Source: Zeus faber (Eukaryota > Chordata > Actinopteri > Zeiformes > Zeidae). From it: a stretch of DNA of 64,000 nucleotides. Under the pieces are notes generated by a model, which saw only the letters and a list, made by a program, of their open reading frames with translations, had not been told where the DNA came from and did no database searches. The DNA is taken from NCBI GenBank assembly GCA_960531495.1, contig OY482861.1, positions 744,001 through 808,000 on the forward strand. The letters run 5' to 3'. This document shows positions 47,983 through 62,300 of this stretch, in pieces. Position numbers and translations under genes: made by a program. Within the stretch, counting starts at the first letter, position 1; each line of letters starts with the position of its first letter.

Positions 47983-50900
47983 AATGAAAGTATGAAAGAA
48001 AGATTGAAAGATCGAAGGAAAGATTGAAAGAACGATTGAAAGAAAGAATGAAAGAATGAAAGAAAGATTGAAAGATTGAAAGAAAGATTGAAAGTAATAA
48101 AGATTGAAAGAAGGAATGAAGGAAAAATTGAATGTTTGAAAGACTGAAAGAATGAATGAAAGAAAGCTTGAAAGAAAGATTGAAAGAAAGATTTTAAGAA
48201 AGGTTGAAAGACTGAAAGAAAGAATGAAAGAAAGAATGATTGAAAGATTGAAAGAAAGAATGAAAGATTGAAAGAAAGAATATAAGAACGATTGAAAGAA
48301 AGATTGAAAGTAAGATTGAAAGTTTGAAAGAAAGATTGAAAGAAAAATTGAAAGAAAGATTGAAAGACTGAAGGAAAGAATGAGTGAAAGATTGAAAGAA
48401 AGATTAAAAGAAAAAAATATTAAAAGTATTAAAGACTGAAAAAAATATTGAAAGAAAGATTGAAAGATTGAAAGATAGAATGAAAGAAAGATTGAAAGAT
48501 TGAAAGATTGAAAGAAAGAATGAAAGAAAGATTGAAAGACTGAAAAAAATATTGAAAGAAAGATTGAAAGATTGATAGACAGAATGAAAGAAAGATTGAA
48601 AGATTGAAAGATTGAAAGAAAGAATGAAAGAAAGATTGAAAGACTGAAAGAAAGAATGAAAGAAAGATTGAAAGTGCGAAAGAAAGAATGAAAGAATTAA
48701 AGAAAGATTGAAAGAAATATTGAAAGAAAGAATGAAAGATTGAAAGAAAGAATGAAAGTAATAAAGATTGAAAGAAGGAATGAAGGAAAAGTTGAATGTT
48801 TGAAAGACTGAAAGAATGAATGAAAGAAAGCTTGAAAGAAAGATTGAAAGAAAGATTTTAAGAAAGGTTGAAAGACTGAAAGAAAGAATGAAAGAAAGAA
48901 TGATTGAAAGATTGAAAGAAAGAATGAAAGATTGAAAGAAAGAATATAAGAACGATTGAAAGAAAGATTGAAAGTAAGATTGAAAGTTTGAAAGAAAGAT
49001 TGATAGAAAAATTGAAAGAAAGATTGAAAGACTAATGGAAAGAATGAGTGAAAGATTGAAAGAAAGATTAAAAGAAAAAAAGATTGAAAGTATTAAAGAC
49101 TGAAAAAAATATTGAAAGAAAGATTGAAAGATTGAAAGATAGAATGAAAGAAAGATTGAAAGATTGAAAGATTGAAAGAAAGAATGAAAGAAAGATTGAA
49201 AGACTGAAAAAAATATTGAAAGAAAGATTGAAAGATTGAAAGATAGAATGAAAGAAAGATAGAAAGATTGAAAGATTGAAAGAAAGAATGAAAGAAAGAT
49301 TGAAAGACTGAAAGAAAGAATGAAAGTATGAAAGAAAGATTGAAAGATCGAAGGAAAGATTGAAAGAACGATTGAAAGAAAGAATGAAAGAATGAAAGAA
49401 AGATTGAAAGATTGAAAGAAAGATTGAAAGTAATAAAGATTGAAAGAAGGAATGAAGGAAAAATTGAATGTTTGAAAGACTGAAAGAATGAATGAAAGAA
49501 AGCTTGAAAGAAAGATTGAAAGAAAGATTTTAAGAAAGGTTGAAAGACTGAAAGAAAGAATGAAAGAAAGAATGATTGAAAGATTGAAAGAAAGAATGAA
49601 AGATTGAAAGAAAGAATATAAGAACGATTGAAAGAAAGATTGAAAGTAAGATTGAAAGTTTGAAAGAAAGATTGAAAGAAAAATTGAAAGAAAGATTGAA
49701 AGACTGAAGGAAAGAATGAGTGAAAGATTGAAAGAAAGATTAAAAGAAAAAAATATTGAAGGTATTAAAGACTGAAAAAAATATTGAAAGAAAGATTGAA
49801 AGATTGAAAGATAGAATGAAAGAAAGATTGAAAGATTGAAAGATTGAAAGAAAGAATGAAAGAAAGATTGAAAGACTGAAAAAAATATTGAAAGAAAGAT
49901 TGAAAGATTGAAAGATAGAATGAAAGAAAGATAGAAAGATTGAAAGATTGAAAGAAAGAATGAAAGAAAGATTGAAAGACTGAAAGAAAGAATGAAAGAA
50001 AGATTGAAAGTGCGAAAGAAAGAATGAAAGAATTAAAGAAAGATTGAAAGAAATATTGAAAGAAAGAATGAAAGATTGAAAGAAAGAATGAAAGTAATAA
50101 AGATTCAAAGAAGGAATGAAGGAAAAGTTGAATGTTTGAAAGACTGAAAGAATGAATGAAAGAAAGCTTGAAAGAAAGATTGAAAGAAAGATTTTAAGAA
50201 AGGTTGAAAGACTGAAAGAAAGAATGAAAGAAAGAATGATTGAAAGATTGAAAGAAAGAATGAAAGATTGAAAGAAAGAATATAAGAACAATTGAAAGAA
50301 AGATTGAAAGTAAGATTGAAAGTTTGAAAGAAAGATTGATAGAAAAATTGAAAGAAAGATTGAAAGACTAAAGGAAAGAATGAGTGAAAGATTGAAAGAA
50401 AGATTAAAAGAAAAAAAGATTGAAAGTATTAAAGACTGAAAAAAATATTGAAAGAAAGATTGAAAGATTGAAAGATAGAATGAAAGAAAGATTGAAAGAT
50501 TGAAAGATTGAAAGAAAGAATGAAAGAAAGATTGAAAGACTGAAAAAAATATTAAAAGAAAGATTGAAAGATTGAAAGATAGAATGAAAGAAAGATAGAA
50601 AGATTGAAAGATTGAAAGAAAGAATGAAAGAAAGATTGAAAGACTGAAAGAAAGAATGAAAGAAAGATTGAAAGTGCGAAAGAAAGAATGAAAGAATTAA
50701 AGAAAGATTGAAAGAAATATTGAAAGAAAGAATGAAAGATTGAAAGAAAGAATGAAAAAAAGATTGTAAGAAAGAATGAAAGAAAGATTGAAAGATTGAA
50801 AGAAAGATTGAAAGAAAGATTGAATGTTTGAAAGAAAGATTGAAAGAAAGATTTAAAGAAAGATTGAAAGATTGAAAGAAAGATTGAAAGATAGATTTAA

Positions 50901-53900
50901 AGAAAGATTGAAAGACTGAAAGAAAGATTGAAAGAAAGAAAGATTTATAGAAAGAATGAAAGAAAGATTGAAAAAAGAAAGATAGATTGAAAGAAAGATT
51001 GAAAGATTGAAAGAAAGAATGAAAGAAAGATTGAAAAAAAGATTGAAAAAAAGAAAGATTGAAAGAAAGATTGAAAGACAGATTGAAAGACTGAAGGAAA
51101 GAATGAAAGAAAGATGGAAAGAAAGGTGGAAAGAAAGATTGAAAGAAAGAAAGATTGAAAGAAATATTGAAAGAAAGATTGAAAGATTGAAAGAAAGAAT
51201 GAAAGGAAGATTGAAAGAAAGATGGAAAGAAAGATTGAAAGAAAGAAAGATTGAAAGAAATAATGAAAGAAAGATTGAACGATTGGAAGACATTTTGAAA
51301 GATAGAAAGATTGAAAGATTGAAATATTGAAAGAAAGAATGAAAAAAAGATTGAAAGATTAAACAATTGAAAGAAAGTTTGCAAGAAAGTTTGAAAAAAG
51401 AAAGATTGAAAGAAAGAATGAAAGAAAGATTGAAAGATAGATGGATAGAAAGATTCAAAGAAAGAAAGATTGAAAGAATAACAAAAGAAAGATTGAAAGA
51501 TTGGAAGAAATATTGAAAGATAGAAAAATTGAAAGTAAGAAAGATTGAAAGATTGAAAGAAAGATTGAAAGAAAGAATGAAAGAAAGATTGAAAGAAAGC
51601 TTGAAAGACTGAAGGAAAGAATGAAAGAAAGATTGAAAGAAAGATTGAAAGAAAGAAAGATTGAAAGAATGAATGATTGAAAGATTGAATGATTGAAAGA
51701 TTGAAAGAAAGATTGAAAGAAAGATTGAAAGAAAGATTGAAAGAAAGATTGAACGACTGAAAGATTGAAAGAAATATTGAAAGTTTGAAAGAGAGATTGA
51801 AAGACTGAAAGATAGATTGAAAGATTGAAGATTGAAAGATTGAAAGAAAGATTGAAAGAAAGATTGAACGACTGAAAGATTGAAAGAAAGATTGAAAGTT
51901 TGAAAGAAAGATTGAAAGACTGAAAGAAATAATGAAAGAAAGATTGAAAGAAAGAATGAAAGAAAGATTGAAAGAAAGATGGATAGAAAGATTGAAAGAA
52001 AGAAAGATTGAAAGAAATAACAAAAGAAAGATTGAAAGAAATAATGAGAGAAAGATTGAACGATTGGAAGAAATATTGAAAGATAGAAAAATTGAAAGTA
52101 AGAAAGATTTAAAGAAAGAATGAAAGAAAGATTGAAAGATTGAAAGAAAGAATGAAAGAAAGATTGAAAGATTGAAATATTGAAAGAAAGAATGAAAGAA
52201 AGACTGAAAGATTGAAAGAAAGATTGAAAGAAAGATTGAAAGATTGAAATATTTAAAGAAAGATTGAAAGAAAGATTGAAAGATTGAAAGAAAGAATGAA
52301 AGAAAGATTTAAAAAAAGATTGAAAAAAAGAAAGATTGAAAGAAAGATTGAAAGACAGATTGAAAGACTGAAGGAAAGAATGAAAGAAAGATGGAAAGAA
52401 AGATGGAAAGAAAGATTGAAAGAAAGAAAGATTGAAAGAAATATTGAAAGAAAGATTGAAAGATTGAAAGAAAGAATGAAAGAAAGATTGAAAGAAAGAT
52501 GGAAAGAAAGATTGAAAGAAAGAAAGATTGAAAGAAATAATGAAAGAAAGATTGAACGATTGGAAGAAATTTTGAAAGATAGAAAAATTGAAAGTAGGAA
52601 AGATTGAAAGAAAGAATGAAAGAAAGATTGAAAGATTGAAAGAAAGAATGAAAGAAAGATTGAAAGATTGAAATATTGAAAGAAAGAATGAAAAAAAGAT
52701 TGAAAGATTAAACAATTGAAAGAAAGTTTGCAAGAAAGTTTGAAAAAAGAAAGATTGAAAGAAAGAATGAAAGAAAGATTGAAAGATAGATGGATAGAAA
52801 GATTCAAAGAAAGAAAGATTGAAAGAATAACAAAAGAAAGATTGAAAGATTGGAAGAAATATTGAAAGATAGAAAAATTGAAAGTAAGAAAGATTGAAAG
52901 ATTGAAAGAAAGATTGAAAGAAAGAATGAAAGAAAGATTGAAAGAAAGCTTGAAAGACTGAAGGAAAGAATGAAAGAAAGATTGAAAGAAAGATTGAAAG
53001 AAAGAAAGATTGAAAGAATGAATGATTGAAAGATTGAATGATTGAAAGATTGAAAGAAAGATTGAAAGAAAGATTGAACGACTGAAAGATTGAAAGAAAG
53101 ATTGAAAGTTTGAAAGAAAGATTGAAAGACTGAAAGAAATAATGAAAGAAAGATTGAAAGAAAGAATGAAAGAAAGATTGAAAGAAAGATGGATAGAAAG
53201 ATTGAAAGAAATAACAAAAGAAAGATTGAAAGAAATAATGAGAGAAAGATTGAACGATTGGAAGAAATATTGAAAGATAGAAAAATTGAAAGTAAGAAAG
53301 ATTGAAAGAAAGAATGAAAGAAAGATTGAAAGATTGAAAGAAAGAATGAAAGAAAGATTGAAAGATTGAAATATTGAAAGAAAGAATGAAAGAAAGACTG
53401 AAAGATTGAAAGAAAGATTAATAGAAAGATTGAAAGATTGAAATATTTAAAGAAAGATTGAAAGAAAGAATGAAAGAACAATTGAAAGAAAGAATGAAAG
53501 AATGAAAGAAAAATTGAAAGATTGAAATATTGAAAGAAAGAATGAAAGAAAGACTGAAAGATTGAAAGAAAGATTGAAAGAAAGATTGAAAGATTGAAAT
53601 ATTTAAAGAAAGATTGAAAGAAAGAATGAAAGAACAATTGAAAGAAAGAATGAAAGAATGAAAGAAAAATTGAAAGATTGAAAGAAAGAATGAAAGAACG
53701 ATTGAAAGATTGAAAGATTGAAAGATTGAAAGAAAGAATGAAAGAAAGATTGAAAGAAAGATGGAAAGAAAGATTGAAAGAAAGAAAGATTGAAAGAAAG
53801 AATGAAAGATTGAAAGAAAGAATATAAGAACGATTGAAAGAAAGATTGAAAGTAAGATTGAAAGTTTGAAAGAAAGATTGAAAGAAAAATTGAAAGAAAG

Positions 53901-56380
53901 ATTGAAAGACTGAAGGAAAGAATGAGTGAAAGATTGAAAGAAAGATTGAAAGAAAGAAAGATTGAAAGAAAGAATGAAAGATTGAAAGAAAGAATATAAG
54001 AACGATTGAAAGAAAGATTGAAAGTAAGATTGAAAGTTTGAAAGAAAGATTGAAAGAAAAATTGAAAGAAAGATTGAAAGACTGAAGGAAAGAATGAGTG
54101 AAAGATTGAAAGAAAGATTAAAAGAAAAAAAGATTGAAAGTATTAAAGACTGAAAAAAATATTGAAAGAAAGATTGAAAGATTGAAAGATAGAATGAAAG
54201 AAAGATTGAAAGATTGAAAGATTGAAAGAAAGAATTAAAGAAAGATTGAAAGACTGAAAAAAATATTGAAAGAAAGATTGAAAGATTGAAAGATAGAATG
54301 AAAGAAAGATTGAAAGATTGAAAGATTGAAAGAAAGAATGAAAGAAAGATTGAAAGACTGAAAGAAAGAATGAAAGAAAGATTGAAAGTGCGAAAGAAAG
54401 AATGAAAGAATTAAAGAAAGATTGAAAGAAATATTGAAAGAAAGAATGAAAGATTGAAAGAAAGAATGAAAAAAAGATTGTAAGAAAGAATGAAAGAAAG
54501 ATTGAAAGATTGAAAGAAAGATTGAAAGAAAGATTGAATGTTTGAAAGAAAGATTGAAAGAAAGATTTAAAGAAAGATTGAAAGATTGAAAGAAAGATTG
54601 AAAGATAGATTTAAAGAAAGATTGAAAGACTGAAAGAAAGATTGAAAGAAAGAAAGATTTATAGAAAGAATGAAAGAAAGATTGAAAAAAGAAAGATAGA
54701 TTGAAAGAAAGATTGAAAGATTGAAAGAAAGAATGAAAGAAAGATTTAAAAAAAGATTGAAAAAAAGAAAGATTGAAAGAAAGATTGAAAGACAGATTGA
54801 AAGACTGAAGGAAAGAATGAAAGAAAGATGGAAAGAAAGATGGAAAGAAAGATTGAAAGAAAGAAAGATTGAAAGAAATATTGAAAGAAAGATTGAAAGA
54901 TTGAAAGAAAGAATGAAAGGAAGATTGAAAGAAAGATGGAAAGAAAGATTGAAAGAAAGAAAGATTGAAAGAAATAATGAAAGAAAGATTGAACGATTGG
55001 AAGACATTTTGAAAGATAGAAAGATTGAAAGATTGAAATATTGAAAGAAAGAATGAAAAAAAGATTGAAAGATTAAACAATTGAAAGAAAGTTTGCAAGA
55101 AAGTTTGAAAAAAGAAAGATTGAAAGAAAGAATGAAAGAAAGATTGAAAGATAGATGGATAGAAAGATTCAAAGAAAGAAAGATTGAAAGAATAACAAAA
55201 GAAAGATTGAAAGATTGGAAGAAATATTGAAAGATAGAAAAATTGAAAGTAAGAAAGATTGAAAGATTGAAAGAAAGATTGAAAGAAAGAATGAAAGAAA
55301 GATTGAAAGAAAGCTTGAAAGACTGAAGGAAAGAATGAAAGAAAGATTGAAAGAAAGATTGAAAGAAAGAAAGATTGAAAGAATGAATGATTGAAAGATT
55401 GAATGATTGAAAGATTGAAAGAAAGATTGAAAGAAAGATTGAAAGAAAGATTGAACGACTGAAAGATTGAAAGAAATATTGAAAGTTTGAAAGAGAGATT
55501 GAAAGACTGAAAGATAGATTGAAAGATTGAAGATTGAAAGATTGAAAGAAAGATTGAAAGAAAGATTGAACGACTGAAAGATTGAAAGAAAGATTGAAAG
55601 TTTGAAAGAAAGATTGAAAGACTGAAAGAAATAATGAAAGAAAGATTGAAAGAAAGAATGAAAGAAAGATTGAAAGAAAGATGGATAGAAAGATTGAAAG
55701 AAAGAAAGATTGAAAGAAATAACAAAAGAAAGATTGAAAGAAATAATGAGAGAAAGATTGAACGATTGGAAGAAATATTGAAAGATAGAAAAATTGAAAG
55801 TAAGAAAGATTTAAAGAAAGAATGAAAGAAAGATTGAAAGATTGAAAGAAAGAATGAAAGAAAGATTGAAAGATTGAAATATTGAAAGAAAGAATGAAGG
55901 AAAGACTGAAAGATTGAAAGAAAGATTGAAAGAAAGATTGAAAGATTGAAATATTTAAAGAAAGATTGAAAGAAAGATTGAAAGATTGAAAGAAAGAATG
56001 AAAGAAAGATTTAAAAAAAGATTGAAAAAAAGAAAGATTGAAAGAAAGATTGAAAGACAGATTGAAAGACTGAAGGAAAGAATGAAAGAAAGATGGAAAG
56101 AAAGATGGAAAGAAAGATTGAAAGAAAGAAAGATTGAAAGAAATATTGAAAGAAAGATTGAAAGATTGAAAGAAAGAATGAAAGAAAGATTGAAAGAAAG
56201 ATGGAAAGAAAGATTGAAAGAAAGAAAGATTGAAAGAAATAATGAAAGAAAGATTGAACGATTGGAAGAAATTTTGAAAGATAGAAAAATTGAAAGATTG
56301 AAAGATTGAAAGAAAGAATGAAAGAAAGATTGAAAGATTGAAAGAAAGAATGAAAGAAAGATTGAAAGATTGAAATATTG
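47983..56380 (+). repeat. 8,398-bp tandem duplication, copy 2
   Basis: It follows copy 1 directly. The two differences I noticed are 41892 G against 50290 A, and 42893 A against 51291 C. Such near-identity over 8.4 kb means a very recent duplication, active homogenisation or an assembly duplication. The copy ends at about 56380, where the sequence switches to a continuation matching 52678 onward (offset 3,702 bp). Confidence 0.9.
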
Positions 56381-59300
56381 AAAGAAAGAATGAAAAAAAG
56401 ATTGAAAGATTAAACAATTGAAAGAAAGTTTGCAAGAAAGTTTGAAAAAAGAAAGATTGAAAGAAAGAATGAAAGAAAGATTGAAAGATAGATGGATAGA
56501 AAGATTCAAAGAAAGAAAGATTGAAAGAATAACAAAAGAAAGATTGAAAGATTGGAAGAAATATTGAAAGATAGAAAAATTGAAAGTAAGAAAGATTGAA
56601 AGATTGAAAGAAAGATTGAAAGAAAGAATGAAAGAAAGATTGAAAGAAAGCTTGAAAGACTGAAGGAAAGAATGAAAGAAAGATTGAAAGAAAGATTGAA
56701 AGAAAGAAAGATTGAAAGAATGAATGATTGAAAGATTGAATGATTGAAAGATTGAAAGAAAGATTGAAAGAAAGATTGAACGACTGAAAGATTGAAAGAA
56801 AGATTGAAAGTTTGAAAGAAAGATTGAAAGACTGAAAGAAATAATGAAAGAAAGATTGAAAGAAAGAATGAAAGAAAGATTGAAAGAAAGATGGATAGAA
56901 AGATTGAAAGAAAGAAAGATTGAAAGAAATAACAAAAGAAAGATTGAAAGAAATAATGAGAGAAAGATTGAACGATTGGAAGAAATATTGAAAGATAGAA
57001 AAATTGAAAGTAAGAAAGATTGAAAGAAAGAATGAAAGAAAGATTGAAAGATTGAAAGAAAGAATGAAAGAAAGATTGAAAGATTGAAAGAAAGAATGAA
57101 AGGAAGATTGAAAGAAAGATGGAAAGAAAGATTGAAAGAAAGAAAGATTGAAAGAAATAATGAAAGAAAGATTGAACGATTGGAAGACATTTTGAAAGAT
57201 AGAAAGATTGAAAGATTGAAATATTGAAAGAAAGAATGAAAAAAAGATTGAAAGATTAAACAATTGAAAGAAAGTTTGCAAGAAAGTTTGAAAAAAGAAA
57301 GATTGAAAGAAAGAATGAAAGAAAGATTGAAAGATAGATGGATAGAAAGATTCAAAGAAAGAAAGATTGAAAGAATAACAAAAGAAAGATTGAAAGATTG
57401 GAAGAAATATTGAAAGATAGAAAAATTGAAAGTAAGAAAGATTGAAAGATTGAAAGAAAGATTGAAAGAAAGAATGAAAGAAAGATTGAAAGAAAGCTTG
57501 AAAGACTGAAGGAAAGAATGAAAGAAAGATTGAAAGAAAGATTGAAAGAAAGAAAGATTGAAAGAATGAATGATTGAAAGATTGAATGATTGAAAGATTG
57601 AAAGAAAGATTGAAAGAAAGATTGAAAGAAAGATTGAACGACTGAAAGATTGAAAGAAATATTGAAAGTTTGAAAGAGAGATTGAAAGACTGAAAGATAG
57701 ATTGAAAGATTGAAGATTGAAAGATTGAAAGAAAGATTGAAAGAAAGATTGAACGACTGAAAGATTGAAAGAAAGATTGAAAGTTTGAAAGAAAGATTGA
57801 AAGACTGAAAGAAATAATGAAAGAAAGATTGAAAGAAAGAATGAAAGAAAGATTGAAAGAAAGATGGATAGAAAGATTGAAAGAAAGAAAGATTGAAAGA
57901 AATAACAAAAGAAAGATTGAAAGAAATAATGAGAGAAAGATTGAACGATTGGAAGAAATATTGAAAGATAGAAAAATTGAAAGTAAGAAAGATTTAAAGA
58001 AAGAATGAAAGAAAGATTGAAAGATTGAAAGAAAGAATGAAAGAAAGATTGAAAGATTGAAATATTGAAAGAAAGAATGAAAGAAAGACTGAAAGATTGA
58101 AAGAAAGATTGAAAGAAAGATTGAAAGATTGAAATATTTAAAGAAAGATTGAAAGAAAGATTGAAAGATTGAAAGAAAGAATGAAAGAAAGATTTAAAAA
58201 AAGATTGAAAAAAAGAAAGATTGAAAGAAAGATTGAAAGACAGATTGAAAGACTGAAGGAAAGAATGAAAGAAAGATGGAAAGAAAGATGGAAAGAAAGA
58301 TTGAAAGAAAGAAAGATTGAAAGAAATATTGAAAGAAAGATTGAAAGATTGAAAGAAAGAATGAAAGAAAGATTGAAAGAAAGATGGAAAGAAAGATTGA
58401 AAGAAAGAAAGATTGAAAGAAATAATGAAAGAAAGATTGAACGATTGGAAGAAATTTTGAAAGATAGAAAAATTGAAAGTAGGAAAGATTGAAAGAAAGA
58501 ATGAAAGAAAGATTGAAAGATTGAAAGAAAGAATGAAAGAAAGATTGAAAGATTGAAATATTGAAAGAAAGAATGAAAAAAAGATTGAAAGATTAAACAA
58601 TTGAAAGAAAGTTTGCAAGAAAGTTTGAAAAAAGAAAGATTGAAAGAAAGAATGAAAGAAAGATTGAAAGATAGATGGATAGAAAGATTCAAAGAAAGAA
58701 AGATTGAAAGAATAACAAAAGAAAGATTGAAAGATTGGAAGAAATATTGAAAGATAGAAAAATTGAAAGTAAGAAAGATTGAAAGATTGAAAGAAAGATT
58801 GAAAGAAAGAATGAAAGAAAGATTGAAAGAAAGCTTGAAAGACTGAAGGAAAGAATGAAAGAAAGATTGAAAGAAAGATTGAAAGAAAGAAAGATTGAAA
58901 GAATGAATGATTGAAAGATTGAATGATTGAAAGATTGAAAGAAAGATTGAAAGAAAGATTGAACGACTGAAAGATTGAAAGAAAGATTGAAAGTTTGAAA
59001 GAAAGATTGAAAGACTGAAAGAAATAATGAAAGAAAGATTGAAAGAAAGAATGAAAGAAAGATTGAAAGAAAGATGGATAGAAAGATTGAAAGAAAGAAA
59101 GATTGAAAGAAATAACAAAAGAAAGATTGAAAGAAATAATGAGAGAAAGATTGAACGATTGGAAGAAATATTGAAAGATAGAAAAATTGAAAGTAAGAAA
59201 GATTGAAAGAAAGAATGAAAGAAAGATTGAAAGATTGAAAGAAAGAATGAAAGAAAGATTGAAAGATTGAAATATTGAAAGAAAGAATGAAAGAAAGACT

Positions 59301-62300
59301 GAAAGATTGAAAGAAAGATTAATAGAAAGATTGAAAGATTGAAATATTTAAAGAAAGATTGAAAGAAAGAATGAAAGAACAATTGAAAGAAAGAATGAAA
59401 GAATGAAAGAAAAATTGAAAGATTGAAATATTGAAAGAAAGAATGAAAGAAAGACTGAAAGATTGAAAGAAAGATTGAAAGAAAGATTGAAAGATTGAAA
59501 TATTTAAAGAAAGATTGAAAGAAAGAATGAAAGAACAATTGAAAGAAAGAATGAAAGAATGAAAGAAAAATTGAAAGATTGAAAGAAAGAATGAAAGAAC
59601 GATTGAAAGATTGAAAGATTGAAAGATTGAAAGAAAGAATGAAAGAAAGATTGAAAGAAAGATGGAAAGAAAGATTGAAAGAAAGAAAGATTGAAAGAAA
59701 GAATGAAAGATTGAAAGAAAGAATATAAGAACGATTGAAAGAAAGATTGAAAGTAAGATTGAAAGTTTGAAAGAAAGATTGAAAGAAAAATTGAAAGAAA
59801 GATTGAAAGACTGAAGGAAAGAATGAGTGAAAGATTGAAAGAAAGATTGAAAGAAAGAAAGATTGAAAGAAAGAATGAAAGATTGAAAGAAAGAATATAA
59901 GAACGATTGAAAGAAAGATTGAAAGTAAGATTGAAAGTTTGAAAGAAAGATTGAAAGAAAAATTGAAAGAAAGATTGAAAGACTGAAGGAAAGAATGAGT
60001 GAAAGATTGAAAGAAAGATTAAAAGAAAAAAAGATTGAAAGTATTAAAGACTGAAAAAAATATTGAAAGAAAGATTGAAAGATTGAAAGATAGAATGAAA
60101 GAAAGATTGAAAGATTGAAAGATTGAAAGAAAGAATTAAAGAAAGATTGAAAGACTGAAAAAAATATTGAAAGAAAGATTGAAAGATTGAAAGATAGAAT
60201 GAAAGAAAGATTGAAAGATTGAAAGATTGAAAGAAAGAATGAAAGAAAGATTGAAAGACTGAAAGAAAGAATGAAAGAAAGATTGAAAGTGCGAAAGAAA
60301 GAATGAAAGAATTAAAGAAAGATTGAAAGAAATATTGAAAGAAAGAATGAAAGATTGAAAGAAAGAATGAAAAAAAGATTGTAAGAAAGAATGAAAGAAA
60401 GATTGAAAGATTGAAAGAAAGATTGAAAGAAAGATTGAATGTTTGAAAGAAAGATTGAAAGAAAGATTTAAAGAAAGATTGAAAGATTGAAAGAAAGATT
60501 GAAAGATAGATTTAAAGAAAGATTGAAAGACTGAAAGAAAGATTGAAAGAAAGAAAGATTTATAGAAAGAATGAAAGAAAGATTGAAAAAAGAAAGATAG
60601 ATTGAAAGAAAGATTGAAAGATTGAAAGAAAGAATGAAAGAAAGATTTAAAAAAAGATTGAAAAAAAGAAAGATTGAAAGAAAGATTGAAAGACAGATTG
60701 AAAGACTGAAGGAAAGAATGAAAGAAAGATGGAAAGAAAGATGGAAAGAAAGATTGAAAGAAAGAAAGATTGAAAGAAATATTGAAAGAAAGATTGAAAG
60801 ATTGAAAGAAAGAATGAAAGGAAGATTGAAAGAAAGATGGAAAGAAAGATTGAAAGAAAGAAAGATTGAAAGAAATAATGAAAGAAAGATTGAACGATTG
60901 GAAGACATTTTGAAAGATAGAAAGATTGAAAGATTGAAATATTGAAAGAAAGAATGAAAAAAAGATTGAAAGATTAAACAATTGAAAGAAAGTTTGCAAG
61001 AAAGTTTGAAAAAAGAAAGATTGAAAGAAAGAATGAAAGAAAGATTGAAAGATAGATGGATAGAAAGATTCAAAGAAAGAAAGATTGAAAGAATAACAAA
61101 AGAAAGATTGAAAGATTGGAAGAAATATTGAAAGATAGAAAAATTGAAAGTAAGAAAGATTGAAAGATTGAAAGAAAGATTGAAAGAAAGAATGAAAGAA
61201 AGATTGAAAGAAAGCTTGAAAGACTGAAGGAAAGAATGAAAGAAAGATTGAAAGAAAGATTGAAAGAAAGAAAGATTGAAAGAATGAATGATTGAAAGAT
61301 TGAATGATTGAAAGATTGAAAGAAAGATTGAAAGAAAGATTGAAAGAAAGATTGAACGACTGAAAGATTGAAAGAAATATTGAAAGTTTGAAAGAGAGAT
61401 TGAAAGACTGAAAGATAGATTGAAAGATTGAAGATTGAAAGATTGAAAGAAAGATTGAAAGAAAGATTGAACGACTGAAAGATTGAAAGAAAGATTGAAA
61501 GTTTGAAAGAAAGATTGAAAGACTGAAAGAAATAATGAAAGAAAGATTGAAAGAAAGAATGAAAGAAAGATTGAAAGAAAGATGGATAGAAAGATTGAAA
61601 GAAAGAAAGATTGAAAGAAATAACAAAAGAAAGATTGAAAGAAATAATGAGAGAAAGATTGAACGATTGGAAGAAATATTGAAAGATAGAAAAATTGAAA
61701 GTAAGAAAGATTTAAAGAAAGAATGAAAGAAAGATTGAAAGATTGAAAGAAAGAATGAAAGAAAGATTGAAAGATTGAAATATTGAAAGAAAGAATGAAG
61801 GAAAGACTGAAAGATTGAAAGAAAGATTGAAAGAAAGATTGAAAGATTGAAATATTTAAAGAAAGATTGAAAGAAAGATTGAAAGATTGAAAGAAAGAAT
61901 GAAAGAAAGATTTAAAAAAAGATTGAAAAAAAGAAAGATTGAAAGAAAGATTGAAAGACAGATTGAAAGACTGAAGGAAAGAATGAAAGAAAGATGGAAA
62001 GAAAGATGGAAAGAAAGATTGAAAGAAAGAAAGATTGAAAGAAATATTGAAAGAAAGATTGAAAGATTGAAAGAAAGAATGAAAGAAAGATTGAAAGAAA
62101 GATGGAAAGAAAGATTGAAAGAAAGAAAGATTGAAAGAAATAATGAAAGAAAGATTGAACGATTGGAAGAAATTTTGAAAGATAGAAAAATTGAAAGATT
62201 GAAAGATTGAAAGAAAGAATGAAAGAAAGATTGAAAGATTGAAAGAAAGAATGAAAGAAAGATTGAAAGATTGAAATATTGAAAGAAAGAATGAAAAAAA

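Noticed and set aside
54567..57908. Long Phe/Leu/Ser minus-strand frames as membrane proteins
   Set aside because: The hydrophobic periodic peptide is a direct translation of AATCTTTC-type simple sequence, and overlapping frames on the same strand are equally open.
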